A stretch of DNA of 64,000 nt from Candidatus Woesearchaeota archaeon (GTDB taxonomy: Archaea > Nanobdellota > Nanobdellia > Woesearchaeales > ARS49), in contig JAFCDQ010000001.1 in the NCBI GenBank assembly GCA_017609645.1, forward strand, positions 310,001 to 374,000, written 5' to 3'. Under the pieces are notes generated by a model. The model worked only from the letters and a program-made list of their open reading frames with translations, was not told the DNA's origin and did not search any database. The position numbers and the translations under genes were made by a program. Shown here piece by piece: positions 15,325 to 23,334 of this stretch. Each line of letters starts with the position of its first letter. Position 1 is the stretch's first letter.

Positions 15325-16620
15325 ATGGCTAAATTCATCTCAGTGCAAGATGCGATTAAAAAAAAGAAGGGAAAAGTAGCTATAAGAGGATGGGTTTATC
15401 GCGAGAGAGGCAGTTCAAAATTCAAGTTTATAGTTTTGCGAGATTCTACTAATATCATACAATGCGTGATTAAAAAAGAAAAAGTTGGAGACAAAAAGTT
15501 CGCAATTGCTGACAAAATACAAGTAGAAACATCAATGGAAATACAAGGAACAATCAAAGAAGATAAAAGAGCTCCAACAGGATATGAAATAGTTGTTGAT
15601 GATTTTACAGTCGTAGGAGAGAGCCATGAATACCCTATACAAAAAGACCAGTCAATAGAATTCTTAGCAGACAACAGACATTTATGGCTGAGAAGCAGAA
15701 AGATGACTGCAGTGATGAAAATAAGAAGCACCATAATGCAAGCATTTAGAGAGCATTACTTGAAAAAAGAATATTTTGAATTTTCACCACCAATATTTCA
15801 ACCAACACAATGTGAAGGAGGATCTACACTTTTTCCTGTCAAATATTTTGATGCTGAAGTTTATTTATCGCAATCAGGGCAGCTTTATTCAGAAGCAATG
15901 ATTTTTGCATTAGAAAAAATCTTTTTAATAAGTCCCACATTTCGAGCAGAAAAAAGTAAAACTTCTCGTCATTTAACAGAATTCTGGATGGCAGAAATGG
16001 AAGCAATGTGGATGGATTTAGATGGATTGGCCGACGATATAGAAGAATTGCTGACATTTATAGTAAAAAAAGTATTGAAAGAAAGAAAAGAAGAATTAAA
16101 AATTCTGAAAAGAGATATAAAACCATTACAAAAAATAAAACCACCTTTTCCAAGAATAACATATGATAAAGCATTAAAGATTTTGAAAGAAAAATGTAAA
16201 ATGAAAGTAGAGTGGGGGAAAGATTTGCGGACGATAGAAGAAGATAAACTTTCTGAATTATATGACAAACCAATAATAATAACAAGATACCCGAAAGATA
16301 TCATGGCATTCTATAAACCAAAAGATCCTAAAAATCCAAAAGTTGCATTATGCTTAGATGTTATTGCTCCAGAAAAATATGGGGAAATTGTGGGAGGTTC
16401 ACAGAGAGATTTAGACATAGAAGAGATGAAAAAAGCACTAAAAAAAATGGGAGAAAATCCCAAAAACTATGAATGGTACTTAGATTCTCGCAAATTTGGA
16501 AGTGCAATGCATTCTGGACATGGAATGGGCGTAGAAAGAGTTGTTTCTTGGATATGCGGTCTGGAAAATATTAAAGATTCAATACCCTTCCCAAGAACAA
16601 TGCTGAGGTGGAAACCATAA
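15325..16620 (+). CDS. asnS: Asparaginyl-tRNA synthetase
   Basis: The 431-residue class IIb synthetase has an N-terminal OB-fold (about 1-100) and a catalytic core with CEGGSTLFPVKYFD, the AsnRS-type LSQSGQLYSEA, motif 2 TFRAEKSKTSRHLTEFWM and motif 3 HGMGVERVVSWICG ending in DSIPFPRTMLR. The SQSGQLY plus SRHLTEFW combination distinguishes AsnRS from archaeal AspRS. It attaches Asn to tRNA-Asn. A TTTTATAAAG stretch lies about 30 nt upstream of the ATG. It stands alone apart from a small overlapping gene at its 3' end. Confidence 0.93.
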   Translation: MAKFISVQDAIKKKKGKVAIRGWVYRERGSSKFKFIVLRDSTNIIQCVIKKEKVGDKKFAIADKIQVETSMEIQGTIKEDKRAPTGYEIVVDDFTVVGESHEYPIQKDQSIEFLADNRHLWLRSRKMTAVMKIRSTIMQAFREHYLKKEYFEFSPPIFQPTQCEGGSTLFPVKYFDAEVYLSQSGQLYSEAMIFALEKIFLISPTFRAEKSKTSRHLTEFWMAEMEAMWMDLDGLADDIEELLTFIVKKVLKERKEELKILKRDIKPLQKIKPPFPRITYDKALKILKEKCKMKVEWGKDLRTIEEDKLSELYDKPIIITRYPKDIMAFYKPKDPKNPKVALCLDVIAPEKYGEIVGGSQRDLDIEEMKKALKKMGENPKNYEWYLDSRKFGSAMHSGHGMGVERVVSWICGLENIKDSIPFPRTMLRWKP

Positions 16621-16817
16621 ACTTTTTTGCATTCTTGATATTTTTGATATTACTGCCAATACTATTAGTTTTCTTAATAATAGCAGCAGTAATAGGATTA
16701 ACAATAGCATTGCCAATAATAATAGGCTTACTTGCATTAGGATTCATATACATGCTAATCAAATCTCTGTTTTTTCCAAGAACAAAAAGCAAAGTCAGAG
16801 TGAAAAAAAGAAAATAA
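16608..16817 (+). CDS. Small two-helix membrane protein
   Basis: The 69-residue frame starts with GTG, overlaps the end of asnS by 13 nt and has no upstream ATG. It encodes two hydrophobic helices (about 5-27 and 30-54) and a Lys/Arg-rich tail (TKSKVRVKKRK), consistent with a hairpin whose tail is cytoplasmic. The overlap suggests translational coupling with asnS. The composition is clearly membrane-like, but there is no recognised family. Confidence 0.55.
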   Translation: METINFFAFLIFLILLPILLVFLIIAAVIGLTIALPIIIGLLALGFIYMLIKSLFFPRTKSKVRVKKRK

Positions 16818-16819
16818 AT

Positions 16820-18022
16820 TTATTCTTTAGGGGCTAGTTCCAGAACTTTATCAACATCGCTAAACAATCTCTTTTCATAATCCAACTGTTTTTCACCGTC
16901 TAATTTTTCAGCACTTAATGCATTAATCAAAGACTTTGTAATATCATCTCCAAGCTTATTTTGATCAGTATGCTTGCTAATCAATTCATCTTCGACATCA
17001 GCGACATCCTGCGCATCAATATTAACAGATTGAAACTCTTTAGAAGACAACTTATGGGTATTTTTCAAAACAACAAAAGCGCCTGCTTGAATAAACAAAT
17101 CATTAACTTCATTAAGATCAACATCAGAAGGCTTACCATTAATTTCACCCTGAATCCTTAATGTGACAATAGCATTCTTGACATCATTCTTAATCACTAA
17201 AGATTTAAGTTCATCTTCAATCTCAGAAGGAGTTTTTCCTTTACAATGCACAACAAAAGAAACAACAGGATAATCATCCAATGCAATAAATTTTGTCTTT
17301 TTATCTTCAACAATATAAAAACCTCCTTTTTTTAATTTTTCCAGCTCACCAAAATTATTAGGAAAAATAGGGCCAGGATAGACAATATTATATCCATCAA
17401 TCAAATAATTATCAACAATATGCACGTGGCCAGCAGCATAATAATCAAAACCTTCTGGTAGAAGAGAAAGGGGCATTGATTCAGCATCTTTCATTTCTTT
17501 AGGCTTTAACTCGGTTAAAGTAGAATGAAACATAAAAATTTTAAAATCTTTATGCTCTTTGAAATGTTCTGTATGCAGCTTATGATAAAGCTTCTTATCA
17601 AGCCCTCCTTTCTTGCCAGAAATACCTGCAAGGCCTACGCCTGTTTTTTTGTCGATGATAATCTCTGGCTTGTATTTATCTTCTAAATAAGATTCACCTT
17701 TTGCCACATTAATTCCTAAATCAGCTTTTTCAAGAACATCCAGCATAGTCTTACCGCCAGGACTAAAATCATGACTTCCTGCAATAAAATAAACAGGAAT
17801 ATTATCATCTTTCAATCTTTTTAACTGTATCACGACTAATTTAATACTCTCAATGCCAGGAACTGCAGTATTAAACAAATCACCTGCAAAAAGCACAAAA
17901 TCAACTTTTTCCTCAAGAATAAAATCTATAGCTTTAATGAAATATTTTCTATTAACTTCTCTAAGTTTAGCATCTCTTCCATAAGCGCCGACATGACAGT
18001 CAGCAAGGTGGGCGAATTTCAT
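16820..18022 (-). CDS. mre11: Mre11/SbcD-type DNA repair nuclease
   Basis: The 400-residue calcineurin-like phosphoesterase shows the Mre11 motif series: HLADCHVG (residues 5-12), FAGDLFN (45-51), IAGSHDF (about 80-86, GSHD replacing GNHD), MFHSTL, and AAGHVHIVD (about 194-202). The C-terminal ~150 residues form the capping/DNA-binding region. With Rad50 it processes double-strand breaks. No rad50 is adjacent, unlike in many archaea. It is convergent with the asnS-linked membrane gene, with two bases between. Confidence 0.88.
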   Translation of the reverse strand: MKFAHLADCHVGAYGRDAKLREVNRKYFIKAIDFILEEKVDFVLFAGDLFNTAVPGIESIKLVVIQLKRLKDDNIPVYFIAGSHDFSPGGKTMLDVLEKADLGINVAKGESYLEDKYKPEIIIDKKTGVGLAGISGKKGGLDKKLYHKLHTEHFKEHKDFKIFMFHSTLTELKPKEMKDAESMPLSLLPEGFDYYAAGHVHIVDNYLIDGYNIVYPGPIFPNNFGELEKLKKGGFYIVEDKKTKFIALDDYPVVSFVVHCKGKTPSEIEDELKSLVIKNDVKNAIVTLRIQGEINGKPSDVDLNEVNDLFIQAGAFVVLKNTHKLSSKEFQSVNIDAQDVADVEDELISKHTDQNKLGDDITKSLINALSAEKLDGEKQLDYEKRLFSDVDKVLELAPKE

Positions 18023-18081
18023 TTTTTTAAGAAATAGGCTTGGTCTTTTATGTTTTTCTAAACAAGAAAAGTTATATTGAA

Positions 18082-18104
18082 TATAGTTGCCAAGGGCAAG
18101 TATT
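18082..18104 (+). repeat. AAG-triloop mini-hairpin, copy A
   Basis: ATAG-TTGCC-AAG-GGCAA-GTATT-type element: a 5-bp stem with an AAG loop, flanked upstream by TATAG and downstream by GTATT. Two relatives lie at 28903-28921 and 28947-28965 with different but self-complementary stems. It is intergenic, upstream of both mre11 and the gene at 18172. Confidence 0.55.
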
Positions 18105-18171
18105 CATGTTGTCAAATAAAGGCATTTCAATAAAGAAACTATTAAATATAAAAAAAGTATAAACAATAAAA

Positions 18172-18363
18172 ATGGTAAAAAAGAAAGTTGTAAAGGCTAT
18201 GAAAGCTGCAAAAAAACTAGAAAAAATACCTATGCCCAAAGATAAAGACTTACTTAAAGTCTATAAAGATACCAAACAGTCAATACAAAGACTAAACAAA
18301 CTTCTCAAACCTCAATGGTATTTAGACGATACTACCAACAAAAAGAAAATCCGAAAAAAATAA
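18172..18363 (+). CDS. Small basic protein, unknown
   Basis: The 63-residue, lysine-rich protein (MVKKKVVKAMKAAKK at the start, KKKIRKK at the end) has a central helical segment and one PQWYLDD motif. A TTAAATATAAA stretch about 25-30 nt upstream fits a leaderless promoter. I do not recognise it; the charge suggests nucleic-acid binding. A strong inverted repeat overlaps its last codons. The lysine-rich H1-like gene follows downstream. Confidence 0.55.
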   Translation: MVKKKVVKAMKAAKKLEKIPMPKDKDLLKVYKDTKQSIQRLNKLLKPQWYLDDTTNKKKIRKK

Positions 18364-18384
18364 TTTCCAATAGTTCGGATTTTC
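18345..18384 (+). terminator. 11-bp inverted repeat at 3' end of small basic gene
   Basis: GAAAATCCGAA (18345-18355) and TTCGGATTTTC (18374-18384) are perfect complements around an 18-nt loop. The position across the stop codon suggests a terminator or mRNA 3'-end stabiliser. Confidence 0.5.
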
Positions 18385-18386
18385 GA

Positions 18387-18436
18387 TGTTCATTTGAGAG
18401 TTTTTATTGCTTTGAAAGGGTGACCCAAAATGAACA
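18387..18436 (+). other. 9-bp inverted repeat in intergenic region
   Basis: TGTTCATTT (18387-18395) and AAATGAACA (18428-18436) are perfect complements with a 32-nt loop, directly after the preceding hairpin and upstream of the TATA box (TTTATAAAT, about 18461) of the lysine-rich gene. It could be part of a small RNA or an operator region. Confidence 0.4.
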
Positions 18437-18557
18437 GTTCTCGAAGAGAAAAAAGAAAAAGTTTATAAATAACAACAACTCATTTAGTCGAAAGGGCGAG
18501 TTTTTATCGTCGTGGGGGCCAATGAGGTTCCAATTACAAAAAAGAGGAGGGTAAAAT

Positions 18558-19004
18558 ATGGCTGAAAAAGTAGCAAAAGTAGGTATTAAGAAAGTAGGCG
18601 GATACCTATATTTTGTCGACAAACAAGGAGATATTTCCAAGGCTAAAATGGCCAGAGGAAAGAAAGGAAGAAGCTGCAAGCCAACTAAAGTTGCTAAAGT
18701 TGGTGTAAGAAAAGCGTCCGGATATCTATACTTCGTCGACAAAAGAGGAGATGTATCCAGAGCAAAGATGGCAAGAGGCGGCAAAAAGAGAAGAAAGAAG
18801 AAGAAGAAAGTAAAGAAAAAGAAAGCAAAGAAAAAAGTGAAGAAGAAGAAAACAAAGAAGAAAGCAAAGAAGAAAGCTAAGAGAAAAGTGAAGAGAAAGA
18901 AAACAAAGAAGAAAGCGAAGAAGAGAGTAACGAAAAAGAAAACAAAGAAGAAAGCTAAGAGAAAAGTGAAGAGAAAAGCTGCCAAAAGAAGAAAAAGACG
19001 TTAA
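18558..19004 (+). CDS. Lysine-rich H1-like protein with two YLYFVDK repeats
   Basis: The 148-residue protein has two 31-residue repeats (residues 4-34 and 44-74), each VAKVG-x-x-K-x-x-GYLYFVDK-x-GD-x-x-x-AKMARG, then a tail (75-148) made almost only of Lys, Arg, Ala and Thr in KKKAKKK/KRKVKRK repeats, like eukaryotic histone H1 and bacterial Hc/HctB tails. It is probably an abundant DNA- or RNA-binding chromatin protein; the repeat may be a small beta module. Strong signals support high expression: TTTATAAAT about 90 nt upstream, a near-perfect Shine-Dalgarno GAGGAGGG 7 nt before the ATG, and a long T-run terminator. Confidence 0.8.
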   Translation: MAEKVAKVGIKKVGGYLYFVDKQGDISKAKMARGKKGRSCKPTKVAKVGVRKASGYLYFVDKRGDVSRAKMARGGKKRRKKKKKVKKKKAKKKVKKKKTKKKAKKKAKRKVKRKKTKKKAKKRVTKKKTKKKAKRKVKRKAAKRRKRR

Positions 19005-19031
19005 ATTTTTTTTATTTTTTTTATTTTTTTT
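19005..19031 (+). terminator. T-run terminator of lysine-rich gene
   Basis: Three successive runs of eight or nine T separated by single A residues directly follow the stop codon, typical of archaeal U-tract termination. Confidence 0.7.
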
Positions 19032-19060
19032 AAACAGAAAATCCAAAAACAGAGGATAAA

Positions 19061-19702
19061 ATGATTAAATTTATAAGAAAATTCTTCAGTAAATTATGGG
19101 GAGACTTATTCAAGTTCCGCAAGAACATAAAATTAGGATTATATGGTCCGCCAAATGCAGGCAAAACCACATTAGCGAACAAGATATGCAAAGATTACTT
19201 AGGGGAAGAAATGGGCAAAGTCAGCCATATACCTCATGAAACACGACAAATACAAACCAAAGACGCTATTTCTGTAAAAAGCAAAGATGGAAAAGAATTG
19301 ATATTAAACTTGATAGATACTCCTGGCATAGCAACAAAAATAGATTTTGAAGATTTTGTAAAAGTAGGAATGTCAAAATCAAAAGCAAGAAAAAGAGCGA
19401 GAGAAGCAACAAAAGGAGTTATAGAATCTATCAAATGGCTGGATAATATTGACACTGTAATTATGGTATTGGATGCAACTAAAGATCCTTATTCACAAGT
19501 AAATGTCACAATAATAGGCAACTTGCAGGCAAGGAATATACCTGTGCTAATTGTAGCTAATAAAGTTGACTTAAAAAGAGCAAAACTGAGAAAAGTGCAA
19601 GCAGCATTCCCTCAATATGATGTCATAGGAATGAGCGCAAAATATGGAAAAAATATTGATATGTTTTATGACGCGCTGTTTAAACTTGCGAGGATGAAAT
19701 AA
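19061..19702 (+). CDS. Era-like GTPase of the DUF2072/DUF2073 operon
   Basis: The 213-residue GTPase has G1 GPPNAGKTT (29-37), a switch region with a conserved ETRQIQTKD block, G3 DTPG, G4 ANKVDL and G5 SAKYGKN. A basic amphipathic N-terminus (IKFIRKFFSKLWG) may bind membranes. In archaea this Era-like family is nearly always next to DUF2073 and a zinc-ribbon DUF2072 protein, and that order is present here with 1-28 nt spacing, so the three act together. The proposed link to membrane remodelling or ribosome biology is not established by the sequence. Confidence 0.87.
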   Translation: MIKFIRKFFSKLWGDLFKFRKNIKLGLYGPPNAGKTTLANKICKDYLGEEMGKVSHIPHETRQIQTKDAISVKSKDGKELILNLIDTPGIATKIDFEDFVKVGMSKSKARKRAREATKGVIESIKWLDNIDTVIMVLDATKDPYSQVNVTIIGNLQARNIPVLIVANKVDLKRAKLRKVQAAFPQYDVIGMSAKYGKNIDMFYDALFKLARMK

Positions 19703-19703
19703 A

Positions 19704-20099
19704 ATGGTCACTATACAATTCGTGCCGTATTCAGAAATTGAGCAATTATCATCATTAGGAAGAATCAGGAAACTATTAAACATAGCAAAACAAAATAAAA
19801 TAGTTCTTCTACAAGGAAAATTAAAGAGAGATGAAGAAACTGAACTTATCAAAGTAACCATGGAAGAGATAAATAAAGAATTTAAAGGCATAGAATTAGC
19901 TGTTGTAAATCCTACATCAACAAAAGCAACAGGATTCCAAAAATTCAAAAACTCAATGGTAGGTGCGCTTCTAGGAGATAGGCAAGGCATAACAATAATA
20001 GGACCTGCTAACATCGTGAAATCAATCAAAAAAGATCCAAACAAAATAGAATTATACACTAAAGAATTAAGGAAACAAAGAAAAAAGAGGAAGAAATAA
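19704..20099 (+). CDS. DUF2073 family protein
   Basis: The 131-residue archaeal protein shows the family pattern: an N-terminal FVPYSEIEQLSSLGRIRKLL block, a central GKLKRDEETELIKVTMEEI, and GDRQGITIIGPANIVK near the C-terminus, ending in a basic tail. It starts one base after the GTPase stop. Function is unknown; conservation of the operon implies partnership with the Era-like GTPase. Confidence 0.82.
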   Translation: MVTIQFVPYSEIEQLSSLGRIRKLLNIAKQNKIVLLQGKLKRDEETELIKVTMEEINKEFKGIELAVVNPTSTKATGFQKFKNSMVGALLGDRQGITIIGPANIVKSIKKDPNKIELYTKELRKQRKKRKK

Positions 20100-20127
20100 A
20101 TACTAAAACTTTTTTCTGTTAATCAAG

Positions 20128-20496
20128 ATGCCACACCAATGCGTAAGATGTAAAGTTGTTTATGGCGACGGAGCGAAAGAACTCCTTAAAGGATGCGCTT
20201 GCGGAGGCAAATTATTCTTCTACATATCAAAAAACAAACTTGACAAAGCACAAGAAGAACTGCTGCCTTTAAAACAAGAAGAAATAGACAGAATAGAAAA
20301 AGACATAAGAAAAATCACAGGCCAAAAAGAAGAACAACCAGTAATATTAGATTTTGAAAGTATCAGAGTCAGCGAGCCTGGCAAGTATGAAATAGATCTG
20401 ATAAATTTATTCCAAGGCGACCCAGTAATATTTAAAATCCAAGATGGCAAGTATATAATAGACATAGCAGAGACCTTCTCAAGGATGAAAAAATAA
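20128..20496 (+). CDS. Zinc-ribbon protein, DUF2072 family
   Basis: The 122-residue protein begins with a zinc ribbon: CVRC (residues 5-8) and CACG (about 24-27), then a helical region and a C-terminal beta-rich part (DFESIRVSEPGKYEIDLINL...GKYIIDIAETF). It is the third member of the archaeal GTPase-DUF2073-DUF2072 neighbourhood. Role unknown; probably cytoplasmic. Confidence 0.8.
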   Translation: MPHQCVRCKVVYGDGAKELLKGCACGGKLFFYISKNKLDKAQEELLPLKQEEIDRIEKDIRKITGQKEEQPVILDFESIRVSEPGKYEIDLINLFQGDPVIFKIQDGKYIIDIAETFSRMKK

Positions 20497-20575
20497 AGTA
20501 CAGCTAATAAGGACAAAACATTTAAATACTGAAATTCTATATTTAAAATAACCTAACAAAACGAGGTGATAGTTA

Positions 20576-21043
20576 ATGGTAAAAGATCAGAAAGGAATGT
20601 CGCTTGTAATTCTAGGAGTAGTATCCGTAATAGCAGTGATAGGACTGGTAATGATGTTTACAACACCAGATCAAGCTGTGGGACAATTCTATGCAAGCGC
20701 AAAAGGTGGAGAATATCTTTGCAACATCTATACAAATGTTGGAGAACCCCAATGGTTTCCAATACTGTCTGGAGCTGCAGAAAATGAAAAGTTCGCAGGA
20801 GATTTTCTAAAAGCAGGATATCAATGTGCTGTAGTAAGAAATGGAGAAATAGTTGATTATGTAAATAATGCTAATGAACTGCAACCAAAATTCTTTGTAA
20901 AAGGAGGACATTTTATAGATGAATTTGGTTACCAAACACTCTGCTGCAGAAATCCAAAAGGTGTGCCAGTATTGCCAAGAAGTGAAGGTGATGTTACACT
21001 TCAAACAAGGAGAGAATCTGGACTGCCTGTAAAAGCTGCATAA
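20576..21043 (+). CDS. Secreted/membrane-anchored protein with pilin-like N-terminus
   Basis: The 155-residue product starts with MVKDQKGMSLVILGVVSVIAVIG: a short charged leader ending in K-G followed by a hydrophobic helix of about 20 residues, as in class III (type IV pilin-like) signals. The outer part contains paired cysteines (CNIY, CAVV, CC) and may be disulfide-bonded. A GAGGTGA Shine-Dalgarno sits 7 nt before the ATG, and ATTTAAATACT provides a TATA box. It could be a substrate of the FlaI/FlaJ-like machine at 4496-8901 (inference); no family recognised. Confidence 0.7.
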   Translation: MVKDQKGMSLVILGVVSVIAVIGLVMMFTTPDQAVGQFYASAKGGEYLCNIYTNVGEPQWFPILSGAAENEKFAGDFLKAGYQCAVVRNGEIVDYVNNANELQPKFFVKGGHFIDEFGYQTLCCRNPKGVPVLPRSEGDVTLQTRRESGLPVKAA

Positions 21044-21106
21044 ATTCAAAAAATTTTATTTTAATTATTTTTTTTCTTTTAATTAAATGAAAGATTAATT
21101 CTCATT

Positions 21107-22027
21107 CTATTCTGCGTCAATAACCTGCTTGGCAATATTGTTAACAAGAGTAATCATTGTTTTACACAGTTCAGTGTATTTAGGATTTAGCTTCTCAGAT
21201 TCTTCCATTAAATTAGGGCGCTCAAGAGAAATACTTTCACCTAACTTTTTATCATTAGTGTAATATGCTTTCATAACTGTTGTAAAAGACTTTTCAATCT
21301 TTTCATAAATCTTCTTTACTTCATCAGAGGTCTTATCTTTCTTGAAAATCATGGCAAAATGCTTAGCAGCATCAGCGAAATTTTCAAGATTCATAACAAG
21401 ATACCAATAAGACAAAATCTTATCATTTTTAATTTCAAAAAAGTCAGCAATCTGTTTATGATTAAGAGCGCTTTTGAGCAAACGCATCAATAAGAAATAA
21501 GAACGATTAACTTCATAATCCCTAAGCACAACACTCTCAGCAAGCTCTGGATCGTCGATAGCAGCTTTTCCGTCCTGCAGCATACTTCTAACAATCATAT
21601 CCATTCTACGAACTGTCTTCTCAATAGAAATCTCCTTAAGGTTTAAGAGATCTTTTGCTATAACTTGTTTAGCAGTCTGCTCAGCAACTTCTAAAGCAAC
21701 AAAATCATGCAAAGCATTACGAATATCCTTAACTTTAGAAGTTAAAGAATCACCAATAAGAGTAATAGTACTATAGTTGTTAATGTATGCAGAAGTTATC
21801 TCACGTTGTATTGTACTGAAATCCTTATTATCAATAAGTATAGTAATTTCTTTAGTCTTAAGCGGTGTTTCAGGCTTAGCTTCAGGAGTGACAAGAAGTT
21901 CTTTCTCAGAAATCTCATTCAAATAAACCACATCACCTTTACTTAAATTGTTTTTTTCAATCCATTGTTTAGGAAGAGAAACAGTATGACTGGACTGACC
22001 TGCTTTAACTAATCTTCTAATAAGCAT
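21107..22027 (-). CDS. PhoU-domain regulator with AbrB-like N-terminus
   Basis: The 306-residue protein has an AbrB/SpoVT-type DNA-binding swapped-hairpin (residues 1-50: RRLVKAGQSSHTVSLPKQWI, LSKGDVVYL) joined to PhoU-like helical repeats (about 90-300). This architecture is typical of archaeal phosphate-uptake or metal-linked regulators. No phosphate transporter lies nearby. Its promoter region is shared with the divergent DHH gene; an AAAGAGGTG Shine-Dalgarno-like stretch precedes the ATG. Confidence 0.82.
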   Translation of the reverse strand: MLIRRLVKAGQSSHTVSLPKQWIEKNNLSKGDVVYLNEISEKELLVTPEAKPETPLKTKEITILIDNKDFSTIQREITSAYINNYSTITLIGDSLTSKVKDIRNALHDFVALEVAEQTAKQVIAKDLLNLKEISIEKTVRRMDMIVRSMLQDGKAAIDDPELAESVVLRDYEVNRSYFLLMRLLKSALNHKQIADFFEIKNDKILSYWYLVMNLENFADAAKHFAMIFKKDKTSDEVKKIYEKIEKSFTTVMKAYYTNDKKLGESISLERPNLMEESEKLNPKYTELCKTMITLVNNIAKQVIDAE

Positions 22028-22074
22028 TTTAACACCTCTTTCAAACGTATTTTACATATAGTAAAGAGGTAAAG

Positions 22075-22085
22075 TATATATAAAT
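22075..22085 (+). promoter_or_regulatory. TATA box of DHH-GGDEF operon leader
   Basis: TATATATAAAT, followed about 25 nt later by the predicted transcript start near 22108, gives a leader of about 115 nt before the DHH start codon. Confidence 0.55.
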
Positions 22086-22135
22086 CTTTTGCAGAATATA
22101 ATATAATGTTTTTGTCCGAGCGTATCACACACGAC

Positions 22136-22213
22136 TGGCGAGTTTCGGCTCGCCATCATAATCCCTTCAACAACCCCCAATGGCGCGACCCCCTACTAAT
22201 TCTTTCGCGCCAT
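22136..22213 (+). promoter_or_regulatory. Double hairpin in 5' leader of DHH gene
   Basis: Two stems occur in the leader: TGGCGAG-TTTCGG-CTCGCCA (22136-22155) and ATGGCGCGA (22180-22188) with TCGCGCCAT (22205-22213), a perfect 9-bp stem with a 16-nt loop. Both 3' arms end in CGCCATCAT, so the hairpins look duplicated and could swap partners. The second ends 10 nt before the ATG, close enough to influence translation. Confidence 0.55.
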
Positions 22214-22223
22214 CATTTCGATC

Positions 22224-23309
22224 ATGAACTTATTAAAAAAATTTGACAAATACATAGAAAATGTAACCCAAAAAGATAGAATAGCTATCATACATGACAC
22301 AGACCCGGACGGGATCTGCAGCGCAGTAATAATAGCAAAAGCTATAGAAAGGCTCAAAGAGAAAAAGCCTGTGTTAGTTAAGACAATAGAAAAAAAAGAA
22401 ATAACAAAAGAATTAGCAGCATTGTTGAAGAAAAAGAAAATAACAAAATTAATTGTACTAGACCTAAGCTTAGATCAAAATTATAAGAGTTTACTGCGAA
22501 TTAATAAAAAAATTGATGTTTTGATAATCGACCACCACAAAATTTACTCAAAAAAACAAATGAAAAATGTTCTGCTAATAAAACCTCAATTCATATCACA
22601 AATAAACCCTTATGAATATTGCACAGCGAAGCTAGCATATGACTTATGTTCAAGAATAGTTGATTTAAAAGATATCGACTGGATGGCCGCAACAGCAAGT
22701 ATCGCAGACATTGCGCACAAACCCTGGAAAAGCTGGCTAAAAAAAGTATTTAGAAAAAACAAAATTCGCATGAAAAAAGATTTATTCAAAACAAAACTCG
22801 GACAAATCGCTTCAATGATAAGCAGTGCAGAGGTAAGTGATAAGAAGCATATTAAGAAATGTTATGCTGCTTTGTATGACGCAAAAAAACCAAAAGATGT
22901 GTTTAAAAAAGAACTTGTAAAAATAAAGAAGGTCGTAGACAAAGAACTGAAAAAACTGCTAAAAGCATTTCGCAGATCGGAGAAACATGGAACATTACAC
23001 ATATATGAAATAAACTCAAAGATAGAAGGAATAAAATCTCCGCTATCAACAATTCTCGGACTAAAATACCCGCATAAGACTATTGTGATAGTTAGTAAAT
23101 CAGGTTTAAAGGCGAAAATAAGCGCAAGGCGAGGGGACAAAGAGGTATACGTGAATAGCCTTCTTGAGAAAGCAGCAAGGGGCCTTCCAGAATCAAATGC
23201 TGGAGGGCATATACCTTCTGCTGGAGCAACTATTAGAACAAAAGATTATCCTAAATTTAAGAAAAGATTAATTGAGGAGTATAGTAAACTAGAGAAAAGA
23301 AATCTATAA
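22224..23309 (+). CDS. DHH/DHHA1 family phosphoesterase (RecJ-like)
   Basis: The 361-residue protein has the DHH metal-binding series: DTDPDG (25-30), VLDLSL, DHHK (about 98-101), and a C-terminal DHHA1 domain with NAGGHIPSAGATI. Such proteins are 5'-3' exonucleases/nanoRNases or cyclic-dinucleotide phosphodiesterases. Archaeal RecJ-like (GAN-type) proteins also work at replication forks. It is followed after 25 nt by a GGDEF gene, which makes a nucleotide-signalling role worth considering. A second DHH protein is encoded at 48686. Confidence 0.85.
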   Translation: MNLLKKFDKYIENVTQKDRIAIIHDTDPDGICSAVIIAKAIERLKEKKPVLVKTIEKKEITKELAALLKKKKITKLIVLDLSLDQNYKSLLRINKKIDVLIIDHHKIYSKKQMKNVLLIKPQFISQINPYEYCTAKLAYDLCSRIVDLKDIDWMAATASIADIAHKPWKSWLKKVFRKNKIRMKKDLFKTKLGQIASMISSAEVSDKKHIKKCYAALYDAKKPKDVFKKELVKIKKVVDKELKKLLKAFRRSEKHGTLHIYEINSKIEGIKSPLSTILGLKYPHKTIVIVSKSGLKAKISARRGDKEVYVNSLLEKAARGLPESNAGGHIPSAGATIRTKDYPKFKKRLIEEYSKLEKRNL

Positions 23310-23334
23310 AAATTAAGCTTAATTCTGAAACTAA

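Noticed and set aside
16820-18022. Mre11-Rad50 operon
   Set aside because: Only the Mre11-like gene is present; no SMC-like ATPase frame is adjacent in this window.
18404-18985. 193-residue frame antisense to the lysine-rich gene
   Set aside because: Poly-Phe/Leu composition is the mirror of AAG/AAA lysine codons on the other strand; no promoter or conserved feature.
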